From Gemmatimonadota bacterium (lineage in GTDB: Bacteria > Gemmatimonadota > Gemmatimonadetes > Longimicrobiales > Longimicrobiaceae), in NCBI GenBank assembly GCA_019240375.1, contig JAFAYN010000436.1, positions 1-8,628 on the forward strand: a stretch of 8,628 nt of DNA, given 5' to 3'. A program made the translations under genes and the position numbers. Every line of letters starts with the position of its first letter. The stretch's first letter is position 1. Below are positions 1-6,170 of this stretch, in pieces. The notes under the pieces were generated by a model, which made no database searches, was not told the DNA's origin, and worked only from the letters and a program-made list of their open reading frames with translations.

Positions 1-408
1 AAGGAGGAGGAGCGTCGCGAGCGGGAGTATCGCCGGGCGCAGGCGGAGCGCCAGCGGCAGGCCGATCGCGCGTACCGTAACCGCCGCTCCGACGACTGGG
101 CGTACCGCGACCGTGAGGGCCGGTACGACTCGCGCTCCGGCCGGTACAACGGCTCCTACGGCGGGTACGGCAGCTACGGCAACGGATCGTACGGGCGGTA
201 CGGCAACTACGGCTCGTACAACGAGGCGCACCGGGCCTTCCACCGCAGCCACGACCTGGTCTGCCGCCAGCGCGCCTCGCAGCGTCCGTACGACCCGAGC
301 TGGCAGCTCCGCGTCCGCTCCGAGTGCAACGCCGAGCACAACCGCTGGCACGACAGGATGGGGATCCGGCACGACGGCCGGACGGGCAACACCTCCCGCT
401 GGTACTAG
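1..408 (+). CDS. Arg/Tyr/Gly-rich protein with two-Cys C-terminal block, 5'-truncated by window edge
   Basis: Frame 1 is open from the first base to a TAG at 406-408 and gives 135 visible codons; the start and any signal peptide lie outside the window. The first 40 visible residues are charged and rich in Glu, Arg and Gln. Residues 41-73 are a low-complexity Gly/Tyr/Ser/Arg tract with repeated YG units. Residues 72-117 form a conserved block containing HDLVCRQRA, QRPYD, WQLRVRSEC and AEHNRWH, with Cys88 and Cys109. The block matches 31 of 46 residues of the protein encoded at 645-1160, including the 21-residue Cys spacing, and this is the main evidence that the frame is real. By analogy with that paralogue the protein is probably exported and the cysteines may form a disulfide. 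I do not recognise a named family, so the function is unknown. A stem-loop follows the stop by about 20 bases. Confidence 0.8.
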   Translation, partial: KEEERREREYRRAQAERQRQADRAYRNRRSDDWAYRDREGRYDSRSGRYNGSYGGYGSYGNGSYGRYGNYGSYNEAHRAFHRSHDLVCRQRASQRPYDPSWQLRVRSECNAEHNRWHDRMGIRHDGRTGNTSRWY

Positions 409-429
409 CCACCACCGCACTGCACGACC

Positions 430-461
430 AGGGGCCCGCCGGATCTTCTGGCGGGCCCCTT
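430..461 (+). terminator. Stem-loop terminator after the first small-protein gene
   Basis: An 11-bp perfect GC-rich stem pairs 430-440 with 450-460 around a 9-base loop (441-449), starting 22 bases after the TAG at 406-408. The downstream side has only a short, interrupted T stretch (ttcgcttg), so it is a weaker intrinsic terminator than the one at 1198-1243. Placement straight after a stop codon and before an AT-rich promoter-like stretch supports the call. Confidence 0.6.
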
Positions 462-544
462 CGCTTGCCCCGATGGAGGAGTGTCCCCCTCCGTGTCCCC
501 CTCGCAGGACGATCCCACGGAACGAGGAGCGACCCACCAGAAGA

Positions 545-605
545 AACGTTTGATTCCATCTATAGTATTACACAACAGGTATTTGGCATCCATATTGCCA
601 TAGGA
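545..605 (+). promoter_or_regulatory. AT-rich leader, probable promoter region of the second small-protein gene
   Basis: Within a window of very high GC content, this 60-base stretch is strikingly AT-rich (tctatagtattacacaac and gtatttggcatccatattgc lie here) and ends about 40 bases before the ATG at 645. That composition and position suggest a promoter. I could not settle on one -35/-10 pair: TTGATT at 550-555, TATAGT at 561-566 and CATATT at 591-596 are candidates, but none has a good partner at 16-18 bp. A 5-bp inverted repeat, TGGCA (584-588) and TGCCA (596-600), might be a protein-binding site. Confidence 0.35.
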
Positions 606-632
606 AACCCGTTCGTACATCGGCACACAGTC

Positions 633-638
633 AGGAGG
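633..638 (+). promoter_or_regulatory. Shine-Dalgarno AGGAGG
   Basis: A perfect AGGAGG lies six bases before the ATG at 645. It fixes the start of the second small-protein gene and rules out the much longer in-frame reading from 324, which would run through the terminator and the AT-rich leader. Confidence 0.85.
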
Positions 639-644
639 ACACTG

Positions 645-1160
645 ATGAAGCAGATAAGAACCTTGCAGCTCTCTCTCGTGATGGCCCTGGCCGCCGTGCT
701 GTCGGTCGATCCGGCGCACGCGCAGGGAAAGGGCAAGGGACACGGCAGGGAGAAGCACAGGACCGAGGCCGTCCGCCGCAGCGACGATCACCGCCGCGAC
801 CGCGACGACCAGTGGGACGACGACCTCCGCCTGGAGCGCCGCAACCGCAGGGTTCCCCCGGGGTGGTGCCAGGGGAAGGGGAACCCGCACAACACGGTGG
901 AGAACTGCGGCTACTCGGCGCAGAACAACCGGCGCTACGACAGCCGCTACGAGCAGGGCCGTTACAGCCAGAGCCGCAGCGGCCAGTACGGCGGCTACGG
1001 CTCCTACGACTCGTCCCACCAGGCGTACCACCAGGACCACGACCGGGTCTGCCGCGAGCGCGCGGCCCAGCGCCCGTACGACGTGAGATGGCAGCTCCAG
1101 GTGCGCTCCGAGTGCCGAGCCGAGCACGACCGCTGGCACGGCCAGTACGACCAGCGATAA
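645..1160 (+). CDS. Secreted Arg/Tyr/Gly-rich protein with two-Cys C-terminal block (paralogue of the gene at 1-408)
   Basis: The product has 171 residues. Residues 1-26 form a signal peptide: positive start, hydrophobic core LSLVMALAAVLS, and a PAHA|QG cleavage site, so the protein is exported. Residues 27-69 are very basic/acidic and Arg-rich. Residues 70-90 hold a compact motif with PPGWCQGKGNPHN and Cys75 and Cys88. Residues 91-119 are Arg/Tyr/Gly/Ser-rich. Residues 120-165 are the conserved block shared with the upstream gene (HDRVCRERA, QRPYD, WQLQVRSEC, AEHDRWH) with Cys136 and Cys157. Four cysteines suggest two disulfides in the periplasm (inference). Two stops follow each other (TAA TGA, 1158-1163), and a strong terminator lies 37 bases beyond, so it is likely transcribed alone. 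I recognise no enzymatic motif; it may be a cell-envelope or matrix protein, but the sequence does not show this. Confidence 0.9.
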   Translation: MKQIRTLQLSLVMALAAVLSVDPAHAQGKGKGHGREKHRTEAVRRSDDHRRDRDDQWDDDLRLERRNRRVPPGWCQGKGNPHNTVENCGYSAQNNRRYDSRYEQGRYSQSRSGQYGGYGSYDSSHQAYHQDHDRVCRERAAQRPYDVRWQLQVRSECRAEHDRWHGQYDQR

Positions 1161-1197
1161 TGAGCCGGAAGTAAACGACGGCAGATAAAGTGAAGAA

Positions 1198-1243
1198 ACA
1201 GAAGGCCCGCGCGGAAGCATCCGCGCGGGCCTTCTGTCGTTTT
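1198..1243 (+). terminator. Strong, probably bidirectional intrinsic terminator
   Basis: A perfect 17-bp stem (1198-1214 with 1221-1237) encloses a 6-base loop (aagcat) and is followed on the + strand by cgtttt (1238-1243), 37 bases after the small secreted protein gene. Read on the - strand, the stem is followed by a T-rich run (ttcttcacttta, complement of 1197-1186), so it can also end transcripts of the convergent M16 operon whose last stop is at 1464. Confidence 0.9.
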
Positions 1244-1320
1244 GGTGCCGACCTTCACGCGAGGGGCGAGCACCCGTGTGGATCTCCGTTCGCCGTTCCC
1301 TGCCGTTCCCAGATGATGTT

Positions 1321-1364
1321 GCGGAGGGAGACGCGCCCGGCGGTTCGGGCGTGGCTCCCTCCGC
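1321..1364. repeat. Long GC-rich hairpin downstream of the M16 operon
   Basis: Ten perfect outer base pairs join 1321-1330 to 1355-1364 (GCGGAGGGAG with its complement). They continue almost without a break into an inner stem of six pairs (1334-1339 with 1346-1351) with one mismatch and one G-T pair between, and a 6-base loop. There is no T tract on either side, so it is not a standard intrinsic terminator. It could instead protect the 3' end of the M16 mRNA or be a Rho- or protein-related site. Confidence 0.6.
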
Positions 1365-1370
1365 GGGCGG

Positions 1371-1432
1371 GGAGACTGCCAGCAGTACCGGCAGGCTCAC
1401 CGACCCCGCGCAGGAGACCGGCAGCAGTACCG
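1371..1432. repeat. Pair of 20-bp direct repeats, 42-bp period
   Basis: Positions 1371-1390 and 1413-1432 match at 18 of 20 bases (GGAGAC at the left end, AGCAGTACCG at the right end; the differences are in the middle). The two copies sit 42 bp apart between the M16 stop codon and the long hairpin. The similarity fades after the repeat, apart from a shared GGCTC. Confidence 0.65.
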
Positions 1433-1463
1433 CCGGGCTCCGGAGCGGCCCCAAACCCACCAA

Positions 1464-3566
1464 CTACTTGATCGATTGAAGCTCGATCACCACCGGCTGC
1501 GCGCTCGGCTGCTGGCGGAGCACGATGTGCGGCCCGTCCTTGCGGACGTACAGCACCGAGCTCTGCTCGCCCGCCTGGCTCTCGACCTTGTAGGCGTCGA
1601 AGGTCCCCGCCGGTACCGTCACCTTCTCCATCCCCGTGACCTTGAACGTCCCCGGCACCACCGACCCCGCCCGTGCATCGAAGATCGGCACGGAGATGGT
1701 CTTGCCGACGTCCAGGTCCGACACCGCGATGATCCACGCTTCCATCCCCGAGAAGCGCGTCCCGGCGACCGCCACGGTGTCGATGGTCTTGTTCCCGCCC
1801 ATCTGCGCCGGCATCTGCGCCGTCCCGCGGACGCGGCCGTTCTCGTAGCGCAGGTCGATGTCCATCTTCATCGCGCCGGCGCTCACCGACTGCTTGAACG
1901 ATACCGGGGTCAGGTCGCCGGTGAAGCGCACCTCGACCGACTGCGTGGTGGGGCCCGCTTGCACCCTATCCGCGCTCACCCAGTTGGCGCCTTCACGGGC
2001 CAGGGTGCTCGTGGCCGTCCCCACGTTGTTCCCCTGGAAGGAGATCCCGTAGGTCAGCGTGGCCGGCTGGAGGCGCGAGGCGTCGAACCGGTCGGTGGCG
2101 GCGCGCGCCTGCAGCGCCGAGGGGTCGATCCGGTTCCCCTGCACGTCGTACAGGGTGACCGGGGCGATCCGCTGCAGCGGCGTCATGATCTTGGACGCGT
2201 CGCCGACCACCACGATGGCGACCCGGTCGGGGTGCAGGTACTGCCGGGCCACGCGCTGCACGTCGGCCACGGTCACGGCCGAGACGCGGTCGGTGAACAC
2301 CTTGAGCGACTCCACCGGGAGCCCCAGGAGCCGCACGGTGGCGAGCTGACTGGCCGTCTGCCCCGCCGTCTCGAAGCGGAGCGGGAACGACCCGGCCAGG
2401 AAGCTCTTGGCGGCGTCCAGCTCGGCCCGCGTCACCGGCTCCTCGCGGATGCGGCGGAGCTGCGCCAGCGCCTCGGCCAGGGCGCTGTCCGTCACCGGGG
2501 TGCGCACCTCGGTGTCCATGATGAACACGCCGGTCCCCAGCGGGCGCGTGAACTGCGAGCGCGCCGAGTAGGTCCAGGCGTGCTGGGTGCGGATGATCTT
2601 TTCCAGGCGCGAGCTGGGCCCGGCCCCCAGGATCATGTTCAGCACCTGGATGGCGTAGTAGTCCGGGTTGTCCGGACGGATCCCCGGCTCGCCGATGCGG
2701 ATGCTGGACTGCACCGAGCCCGGCCGGTTCACCAGGTAGATCTGGTTGCCGGTGCGCGCCACGGGCGTGCCCACGACCGGGGCCGCGGCCGCCGTCCCGG
2801 TCCACGAGCCGAAGTACTGCCGGGCGAGCTGCTCCGCGCGCGCCGGGGTCACGTCGCCGGAAACCACCAGCAGCGCGTTGCGCGGGCCGAAGTGGGCGTG
2901 GTGGAACGCTTCCAGGTCGGCGCGGGTGATCGACTGCACCGTCGCGGGCGTCGCCGCAACGCCGTACGGGCTGGTCGGCCCGTACAGCTCCATGTCCAGC
3001 CGGCGGCGGGCGATGGTCCCGGCCTGCCCGAGCGACGCCTGGAGCCCCGAGAGCGTCTGCCGGCGGGTCGTCTCCAGCTCGTCGGCGGGGAAGGTGGGGT
3101 TCATCGCCACGTCGCTGACCAGGTCGAAGGCCAGCGGGAGCTGGTCGGCCAGGACGCCCGAGGAGATCACCGTGTTGTCACGGTCGGCCCCGGTGTTGAG
3201 CGAGCCGCCGACGCCCTCGATGGTCTCGGCGATCTGCTTCGCGGTGCGCTTCGTGGTGCCGTTGTCCAGCAGCTCGGCGGTCATCGACGCCACGCCCAGC
3301 TTGGCCATCGGGTCGGCCGCGGTGCCGGAGCGCACGTACAGCTCGACGTTGGCCACCGGGATGCGGTGGTTCTCCACCACCAGCAGCCGGAGCCCGTTGG
3401 GGAGCGTGGTCTCGGTGTACGCGGGGAACTGGATCGGGCGCGCCGGGAGCGGGGCCGGGGGCGCCACCCGGGGCCGCGCGGCGGTGGTGTCCTGCGCGGC
3501 GGCCGTGGAGCAGACGCCCGCCAGGGCGGCTGCCAGCACAATCAGGCGTGTGTGGAACGGGTTCAC
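1464..3566 (-). CDS. M16 family pseudo-peptidase subunit fused to a DUF3108-like domain
   Basis: The product has 700 residues and probably acts in the periplasm as the non-catalytic partner of the M16 peptidase encoded just upstream. Residues 1-24 form a signal peptide (cleavage near STAAA|QD) followed by a Pro/Ala-rich linker. Residues 47-470 are a two-lobed M16 fold beginning with YTETTLPNGLRLLVVE. At the position of the zinc motif HxxEH the protein reads GVASMTAELLDNGT (residues 91-104), so all three key residues are replaced and it cannot bind zinc there. The second lobe keeps the Arg/Tyr pair (SSRL Arg320, WTYS Tyr333) that contacts substrate in M16 enzymes, and the NRPGSVQSS strand (280-288). 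Residues about 500-700 are an extra beta-rich domain ending with VPAGTFDAYKVE (651-662), which resembles DUF3108; normal M16B subunits stop near 470. The start is GTG (3564-3566), fixed by AAGGAG six to seven bases ahead that overlaps the upstream stop. Only 10 bases separate the two genes. The M16 family call is firm; the DUF3108 label is by motif only. Confidence 0.93.
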   Translation of the reverse strand: MNPFHTRLIVLAAALAGVCSTAAAQDTTAARPRVAPPAPLPARPIQFPAYTETTLPNGLRLLVVENHRIPVANVELYVRSGTAADPMAKLGVASMTAELLDNGTTKRTAKQIAETIEGVGGSLNTGADRDNTVISSGVLADQLPLAFDLVSDVAMNPTFPADELETTRRQTLSGLQASLGQAGTIARRRLDMELYGPTSPYGVAATPATVQSITRADLEAFHHAHFGPRNALLVVSGDVTPARAEQLARQYFGSWTGTAAAAPVVGTPVARTGNQIYLVNRPGSVQSSIRIGEPGIRPDNPDYYAIQVLNMILGAGPSSRLEKIIRTQHAWTYSARSQFTRPLGTGVFIMDTEVRTPVTDSALAEALAQLRRIREEPVTRAELDAAKSFLAGSFPLRFETAGQTASQLATVRLLGLPVESLKVFTDRVSAVTVADVQRVARQYLHPDRVAIVVVGDASKIMTPLQRIAPVTLYDVQGNRIDPSALQARAATDRFDASRLQPATLTYGISFQGNNVGTATSTLAREGANWVSADRVQAGPTTQSVEVRFTGDLTPVSFKQSVSAGAMKMDIDLRYENGRVRGTAQMPAQMGGNKTIDTVAVAGTRFSGMEAWIIAVSDLDVGKTISVPIFDARAGSVVPGTFKVTGMEKVTVPAGTFDAYKVESQAGEQSSVLYVRKDGPHIVLRQQPSAQPVVIELQSIK

Positions 3567-3572
3567 GTTCGG

Positions 3573-3578
3573 CTCCTT
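3573..3578 (-). promoter_or_regulatory. Shine-Dalgarno AAGGAG overlapping the upstream stop codon
   Basis: Read on the - strand, TAAGGAG combines the stop of the catalytic M16 gene (3577-3579) with the ribosome binding site of the next gene, six bases before its GTG start. The overlap decides the start and suggests coupled translation of the two subunits. Confidence 0.8.
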
Positions 3579-4944
3579 ATTTCTTCGCCGCCGAGGCGGG
3601 GAGGGTGACGATGACCAGGCGGTTGTTGGGGACGAGGTACTGCCGGGCGACGCGCTGGATGTCCTCGCGGGTCACCGCCATGTACCGGTCCAGGTCGGTG
3701 CGGATCAGCGAGGCGTCGCCGTAGAACAGCTCGTAGCGGTTCAGCGCCTCGGCCCGGCCGAAGGCGGTCTGCAGCCCGCGCACGGCCTGCGAGCGGTACT
3801 GGTTCTTGACCCGGTCCAGCTCGGCCTGGGTGACGCCGCCGTCGCGGACCCTGGCGATCTCCTCGTCGGTCAGCGCCTCCACCCGGTCCAGCGCGACGCC
3901 CTGGTTGGGGGTCACCCAGAAGAGCATGATCCCGGGGCCGCGGCGGAGCTGGGCGCCCGCCACCACGTTGGAGGCGGCTTTTTCCTGCCGCACCAGCCGC
4001 TGCTGGAGGCGCGAGCTTTCCCCGCTCCCCAGGATGGAGCCCAGGAGCTGCAGGGCGTAGCTGTCCGGGGTCCCCAGGGCCACGGCGCCGTAGCTGGCCA
4101 TGTACGCCGGGAGGGTGGCGTTGGGGTCCTGCACCGTGTCACGGGCGGGGAAGTGCGCGAACGGCTGGGTGCACTGCACCTCGGGCGCCTTGGGGACGGA
4201 CGGGATGTCGGAGAAGTACTGCTGGATCAGCCCCTTGACCTGCGCCGGGTCGAAGTCGCCGGTGAGGGTCAGCGTCGCGTTGCTGGGGGCGTAGTACGTC
4301 TTGAAGAAGCTCTGCACGTCCGACAGGCTGGCCGCGTTCAGGTCCTCCATCGACCCGATGATGGTGTGCCCGTAGGCGAAGCAGGTCTGCGGGTTGTACG
4401 ACGCGGTATACAGGGCCTGGTAGAGCGAGGGGACGTACGGGACGTTGTCCACGCGCATCCGCTTCTCCTCCTTCACCGCCTCCTGCTGCACGTGCAGCTT
4501 CTCGGCCGAGACGTTGAGCGACCGCATGCGGTCGGACTCCAGCCAGAGCGCCAGGTTCACGCGGTTGGGGGGGACCACCTCGTAGTAGTTGGTGCGGTCC
4601 TCGTTGGTGGTCCCGTTCAGGTTGGCCGACCCGGCGCCCATCAGCATGGAGATGTGCTCCTGCCGCCCGACGTTCTGCGACCCCTCGAACATCATGTGCT
4701 CGAACAGGTGGGCGAAGCCGGTGCGGCCGGCGGGCTCGTTGCGGCTCCCGACGTTGTACCAGAGGTCGATGGCCACCGCGGGGAGCGAGCGGTCCGGCGC
4801 CAGGATGACCTCGAGTCCGTTGGCGAGGGTGTACTTCTCGAAGGGGATGTTCACCGCCGTCCCCTGCTGTGCGGCCGCGGGGGCCGCCGCGCCGAGGACG
4901 AGAGCCGCGGCGAGCAGCCGGCCCGTACGATGTGGTTGAAGCAT
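3577..4944 (-). CDS. Zinc-dependent M16 family metallopeptidase, catalytic subunit
   Basis: The product has 455 residues, typical of a single-chain M16B subunit, and is exported: residues 1-25 are a signal peptide (hydrophobic LLAAALVLGAAAPAAA, cleavage near AAA|QQ). Residues 34-250 are the first lobe, beginning YTLANGLEVILAPD. The zinc site is GFAHLFEHMMFEG: His79 and His83 ligate zinc and Glu82 is the catalytic base. The third ligand is Glu159 or Glu160 in QQEAVKEEKRM, about 76 residues on, as in the family's HxxEH-x76-E signature. Residues 251-450 are the second lobe. It keeps SSRL (Arg312), but the Tyr of the Arg/Tyr pair is not evident (KAASNVV where active single-chain enzymes have AYS). 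The neighbouring pseudo-peptidase has that Tyr, so the two probably form a heteromer that degrades peptides in the periplasm. The start is the ATG at 4942-4944, with GGAGGAG (4947-4953) just ahead; an open frame extends far upstream but only through the next gene and lacks a signal peptide. Confidence 0.95.
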   Translation of the reverse strand: MLQPHRTGRLLAAALVLGAAAPAAAQQGTAVNIPFEKYTLANGLEVILAPDRSLPAVAIDLWYNVGSRNEPAGRTGFAHLFEHMMFEGSQNVGRQEHISMLMGAGSANLNGTTNEDRTNYYEVVPPNRVNLALWLESDRMRSLNVSAEKLHVQQEAVKEEKRMRVDNVPYVPSLYQALYTASYNPQTCFAYGHTIIGSMEDLNAASLSDVQSFFKTYYAPSNATLTLTGDFDPAQVKGLIQQYFSDIPSVPKAPEVQCTQPFAHFPARDTVQDPNATLPAYMASYGAVALGTPDSYALQLLGSILGSGESSRLQQRLVRQEKAASNVVAGAQLRRGPGIMLFWVTPNQGVALDRVEALTDEEIARVRDGGVTQAELDRVKNQYRSQAVRGLQTAFGRAEALNRYELFYGDASLIRTDLDRYMAVTREDIQRVARQYLVPNNRLVIVTLPASAAKK

Positions 4945-4991
4945 GGCTCCTCCATTGAGGGAAAGATGCGGCCCGTGGGGGCGCCGCGGAG

Positions 4992-5020
4992 ATCGTACCA
5001 CTACACTGCGGTCCCACGCA
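4992..5020 (-). promoter_or_regulatory. Possible promoter of the M16 operon
   Basis: The 104-base gap upstream of the M16 pair is long enough for its own promoter. Read on the - strand, TACGAT (4992-4997) is a plausible -10 box, matching 4 of 6 consensus bases, about 50 bases before the start codon. A -35 candidate 18 bp upstream (CTGCGT) is poor. A small 6-bp stem (5009-5014 with 5021-5026) overlaps this area. The M16 genes might alternatively be read through from the ABC operon. Confidence 0.3.
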
Positions 5021-5048
5021 GGACCGGACCTAACCGTCACCCGTCCGT

Positions 5049-6170
5049 CTACCCCACCTCCTTGCGGCGGGCCACCCACGCCCCGAAGCCCAGGAGGAGG
5101 AGCCCGTATCCCAGCCCCAGCGCGACGCTCTCCCCGCGGGCACCCTTTTCGGGCGAGGGGCCCAGGGTGAAGACCCGGTCGCGCCACTCGGCCAGCAGCT
5201 CGGCGTCTGAGGTTCCCAGCACCTGGCGCACCGCCTCCGGGAAGGGGCGGTCGGAGCGCCACAGCTCGCCGAAGCGGCGGTCGCCGTAGCGCTCGCGGAC
5301 GTAGGCGCGCAGGCTGGCCCCAGCGGCCGGGAGCCCCACCACCGTGCGCGACAGCAGCTCCGGCGAGGCGTCGCGCGACACGTCGGCCGCCAGGAGGCTG
5401 GCGACGGCCACGCGGTGCACCCCGTCCGCCGACGATTCCCACCCGCGCCGTCCGCCCAGGTAGCGCTCCACGTCCGGCCCCGGGGCGCCGAACGTCACGT
5501 AGGCCAGCGCCGGCCCCACCGCGTCGCGCTCGAAGGGGAGGGTGTTCACGTAGCTCCCCCACCAGGGGAGGACGGCGAGCCGGCGCTGCCGGACGTCCGT
5601 GTTCCCCATGTCCACGCCGGGACGCTCCACCAGGTACAGGTGCGCCCGGCGGTCGGGGAGCGGCGCGCCCCCGGCCCCGTCGCGCAGCCACCGCTCGGCG
5701 CGCTCGGCGTAGCGCCGCGCGAAGGCCCGCTCGTCGCCCCCCGGACGGAAGTGCACTACGAAGTGCGGCGTCCGGAAGATTCCGGTCTCTCCGGGCGCCG
5801 GGGCGAACACGTCCTCGCGCCGGAGCGCCACCTCGCGGACGGCGCCCGTCCCGTCACGCAGCGCCAGCCGCACCGGGGTCCCGACCGCCCCGACCAGCGC
5901 CTCCTCCACCCGCTGGCTGGGCCACCCCGCCACGGGGCGCCCGTCCACTGCGAGCAGCCGGTCGCCCTCGCGCACCCCGGCGTGCGCCGCCGGTCCGTCG
6001 CCGAGCACCTGCCGCACCCGCGCGGCCCCCGCCTCGCTCCCCACCTGCACCCCGATCCCGCCGGGGCGGAGCGGGAAGCCGCCGGCCTGCGCCGGGGCGG
6101 AGGGGGGCGTGCCCGCCAGGAGCGCCGCCGCGGCGGCCAGGGGAGCCAGTGTCACCAGGGGCCGCCTCAT
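5049..6170 (-). CDS. Exported, C-terminally anchored PDZ protein with degenerate peptidase-MA-like domain
   Basis: The product has 373 residues. Residues 1-28 form a signal peptide (LVTLAPLAAAAALLAG, cleavage near PAQA|GG). Residues 37-117 are a PDZ domain: GIGVQVGSE, then AHAGVREGDRLLAVDGRPV, the typical carboxylate-loop and GD-x-hydrophobic pattern. Residues 131-333 start with FRTPHFVVHF and end with YVRERYGDRRFGELWR, FPEAVRQVLG and DAELLAEWRDRV, the layout of peptidase-MA-like (gluzincin) proteins. Where HExxH is expected there is only DGVHRVAVASLLA (249-261), so no zinc site is visible and catalysis looks lost. Residues 346-367 are a transmembrane helix with a basic tail (ARRKEVG), so most of the protein faces the periplasm. 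The ATG (6168-6170) overlaps the permease stop by four bases (ATGA), so the gene is translationally coupled to the ABC transporter and probably works with it, perhaps as a periplasmic peptide-binding partner (inference). Confidence 0.85.
   Translation of the reverse strand: MRRPLVTLAPLAAAAALLAGTPPSAPAQAGGFPLRPGGIGVQVGSEAGAARVRQVLGDGPAAHAGVREGDRLLAVDGRPVAGWPSQRVEEALVGAVGTPVRLALRDGTGAVREVALRREDVFAPAPGETGIFRTPHFVVHFRPGGDERAFARRYAERAERWLRDGAGGAPLPDRRAHLYLVERPGVDMGNTDVRQRRLAVLPWWGSYVNTLPFERDAVGPALAYVTFGAPGPDVERYLGGRRGWESSADGVHRVAVASLLAADVSRDASPELLSRTVVGLPAAGASLRAYVRERYGDRRFGELWRSDRPFPEAVRQVLGTSDAELLAEWRDRVFTLGPSPEKGARGESVALGLGYGLLLLGFGAWVARRKEVG

Larger units (their letters stand above)
1244..1463. 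other. Stretch without a gene between convergent operons
   Basis: No convincing coding frame exists here; open frames in this stretch run through the terminator or use unsupported TTG starts. What it holds is a long imperfect hairpin (1321-1364), a pair of 20-bp direct repeats (1371-1390 and 1413-1432), and a short run of CCGTTC-type units around 1287-1310. It would form a structured 3' untranslated region of about 225 bases for the M16 operon if transcription continues to the bidirectional terminator. Confidence 0.6.

Noticed and set aside
113..553. 146-codon Thr/Arg-rich open frame on the + strand
   Set aside because: Out of frame with the conserved two-Cys block and reading through the terminator; a shadow of the first gene.
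324..644. Upstream extension of the second small-protein gene
   Set aside because: It would cross a terminator and the AT-rich leader; the ATG at 645 has AGGAGG and begins a clear signal peptide.
1371..1432. CRISPR array
   Set aside because: Only two imperfect 20-bp repeats with a 22-base gap and no cas genes nearby.
405..1463. 352-codon open frame on the - strand starting with TTG beside the M16 stop
   Set aside because: It is antisense to the small secreted protein gene, passes through two strong stem-loops, has no ribosome site and an Ala/Val-rich shadow composition.
1476..3608. Long open frame (710 codons) on the + strand
   Set aside because: It lies antisense to the M16 pseudo-subunit; its product is Arg/His/Gly/Val-rich with no domain or signal, as expected for the shadow of a GC-rich gene.
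2746..5289. 847-codon open frame on the + strand
   Set aside because: Antisense to both M16 genes and running through their intergenic gap; composition is that of a shadow frame, with no motif.
4945..5691. N-terminal extension of the catalytic M16 peptidase
   Set aside because: The extension overlays the PDZ protein gene in another frame; the signal peptide and GGAGGAG fix the start at 4944.
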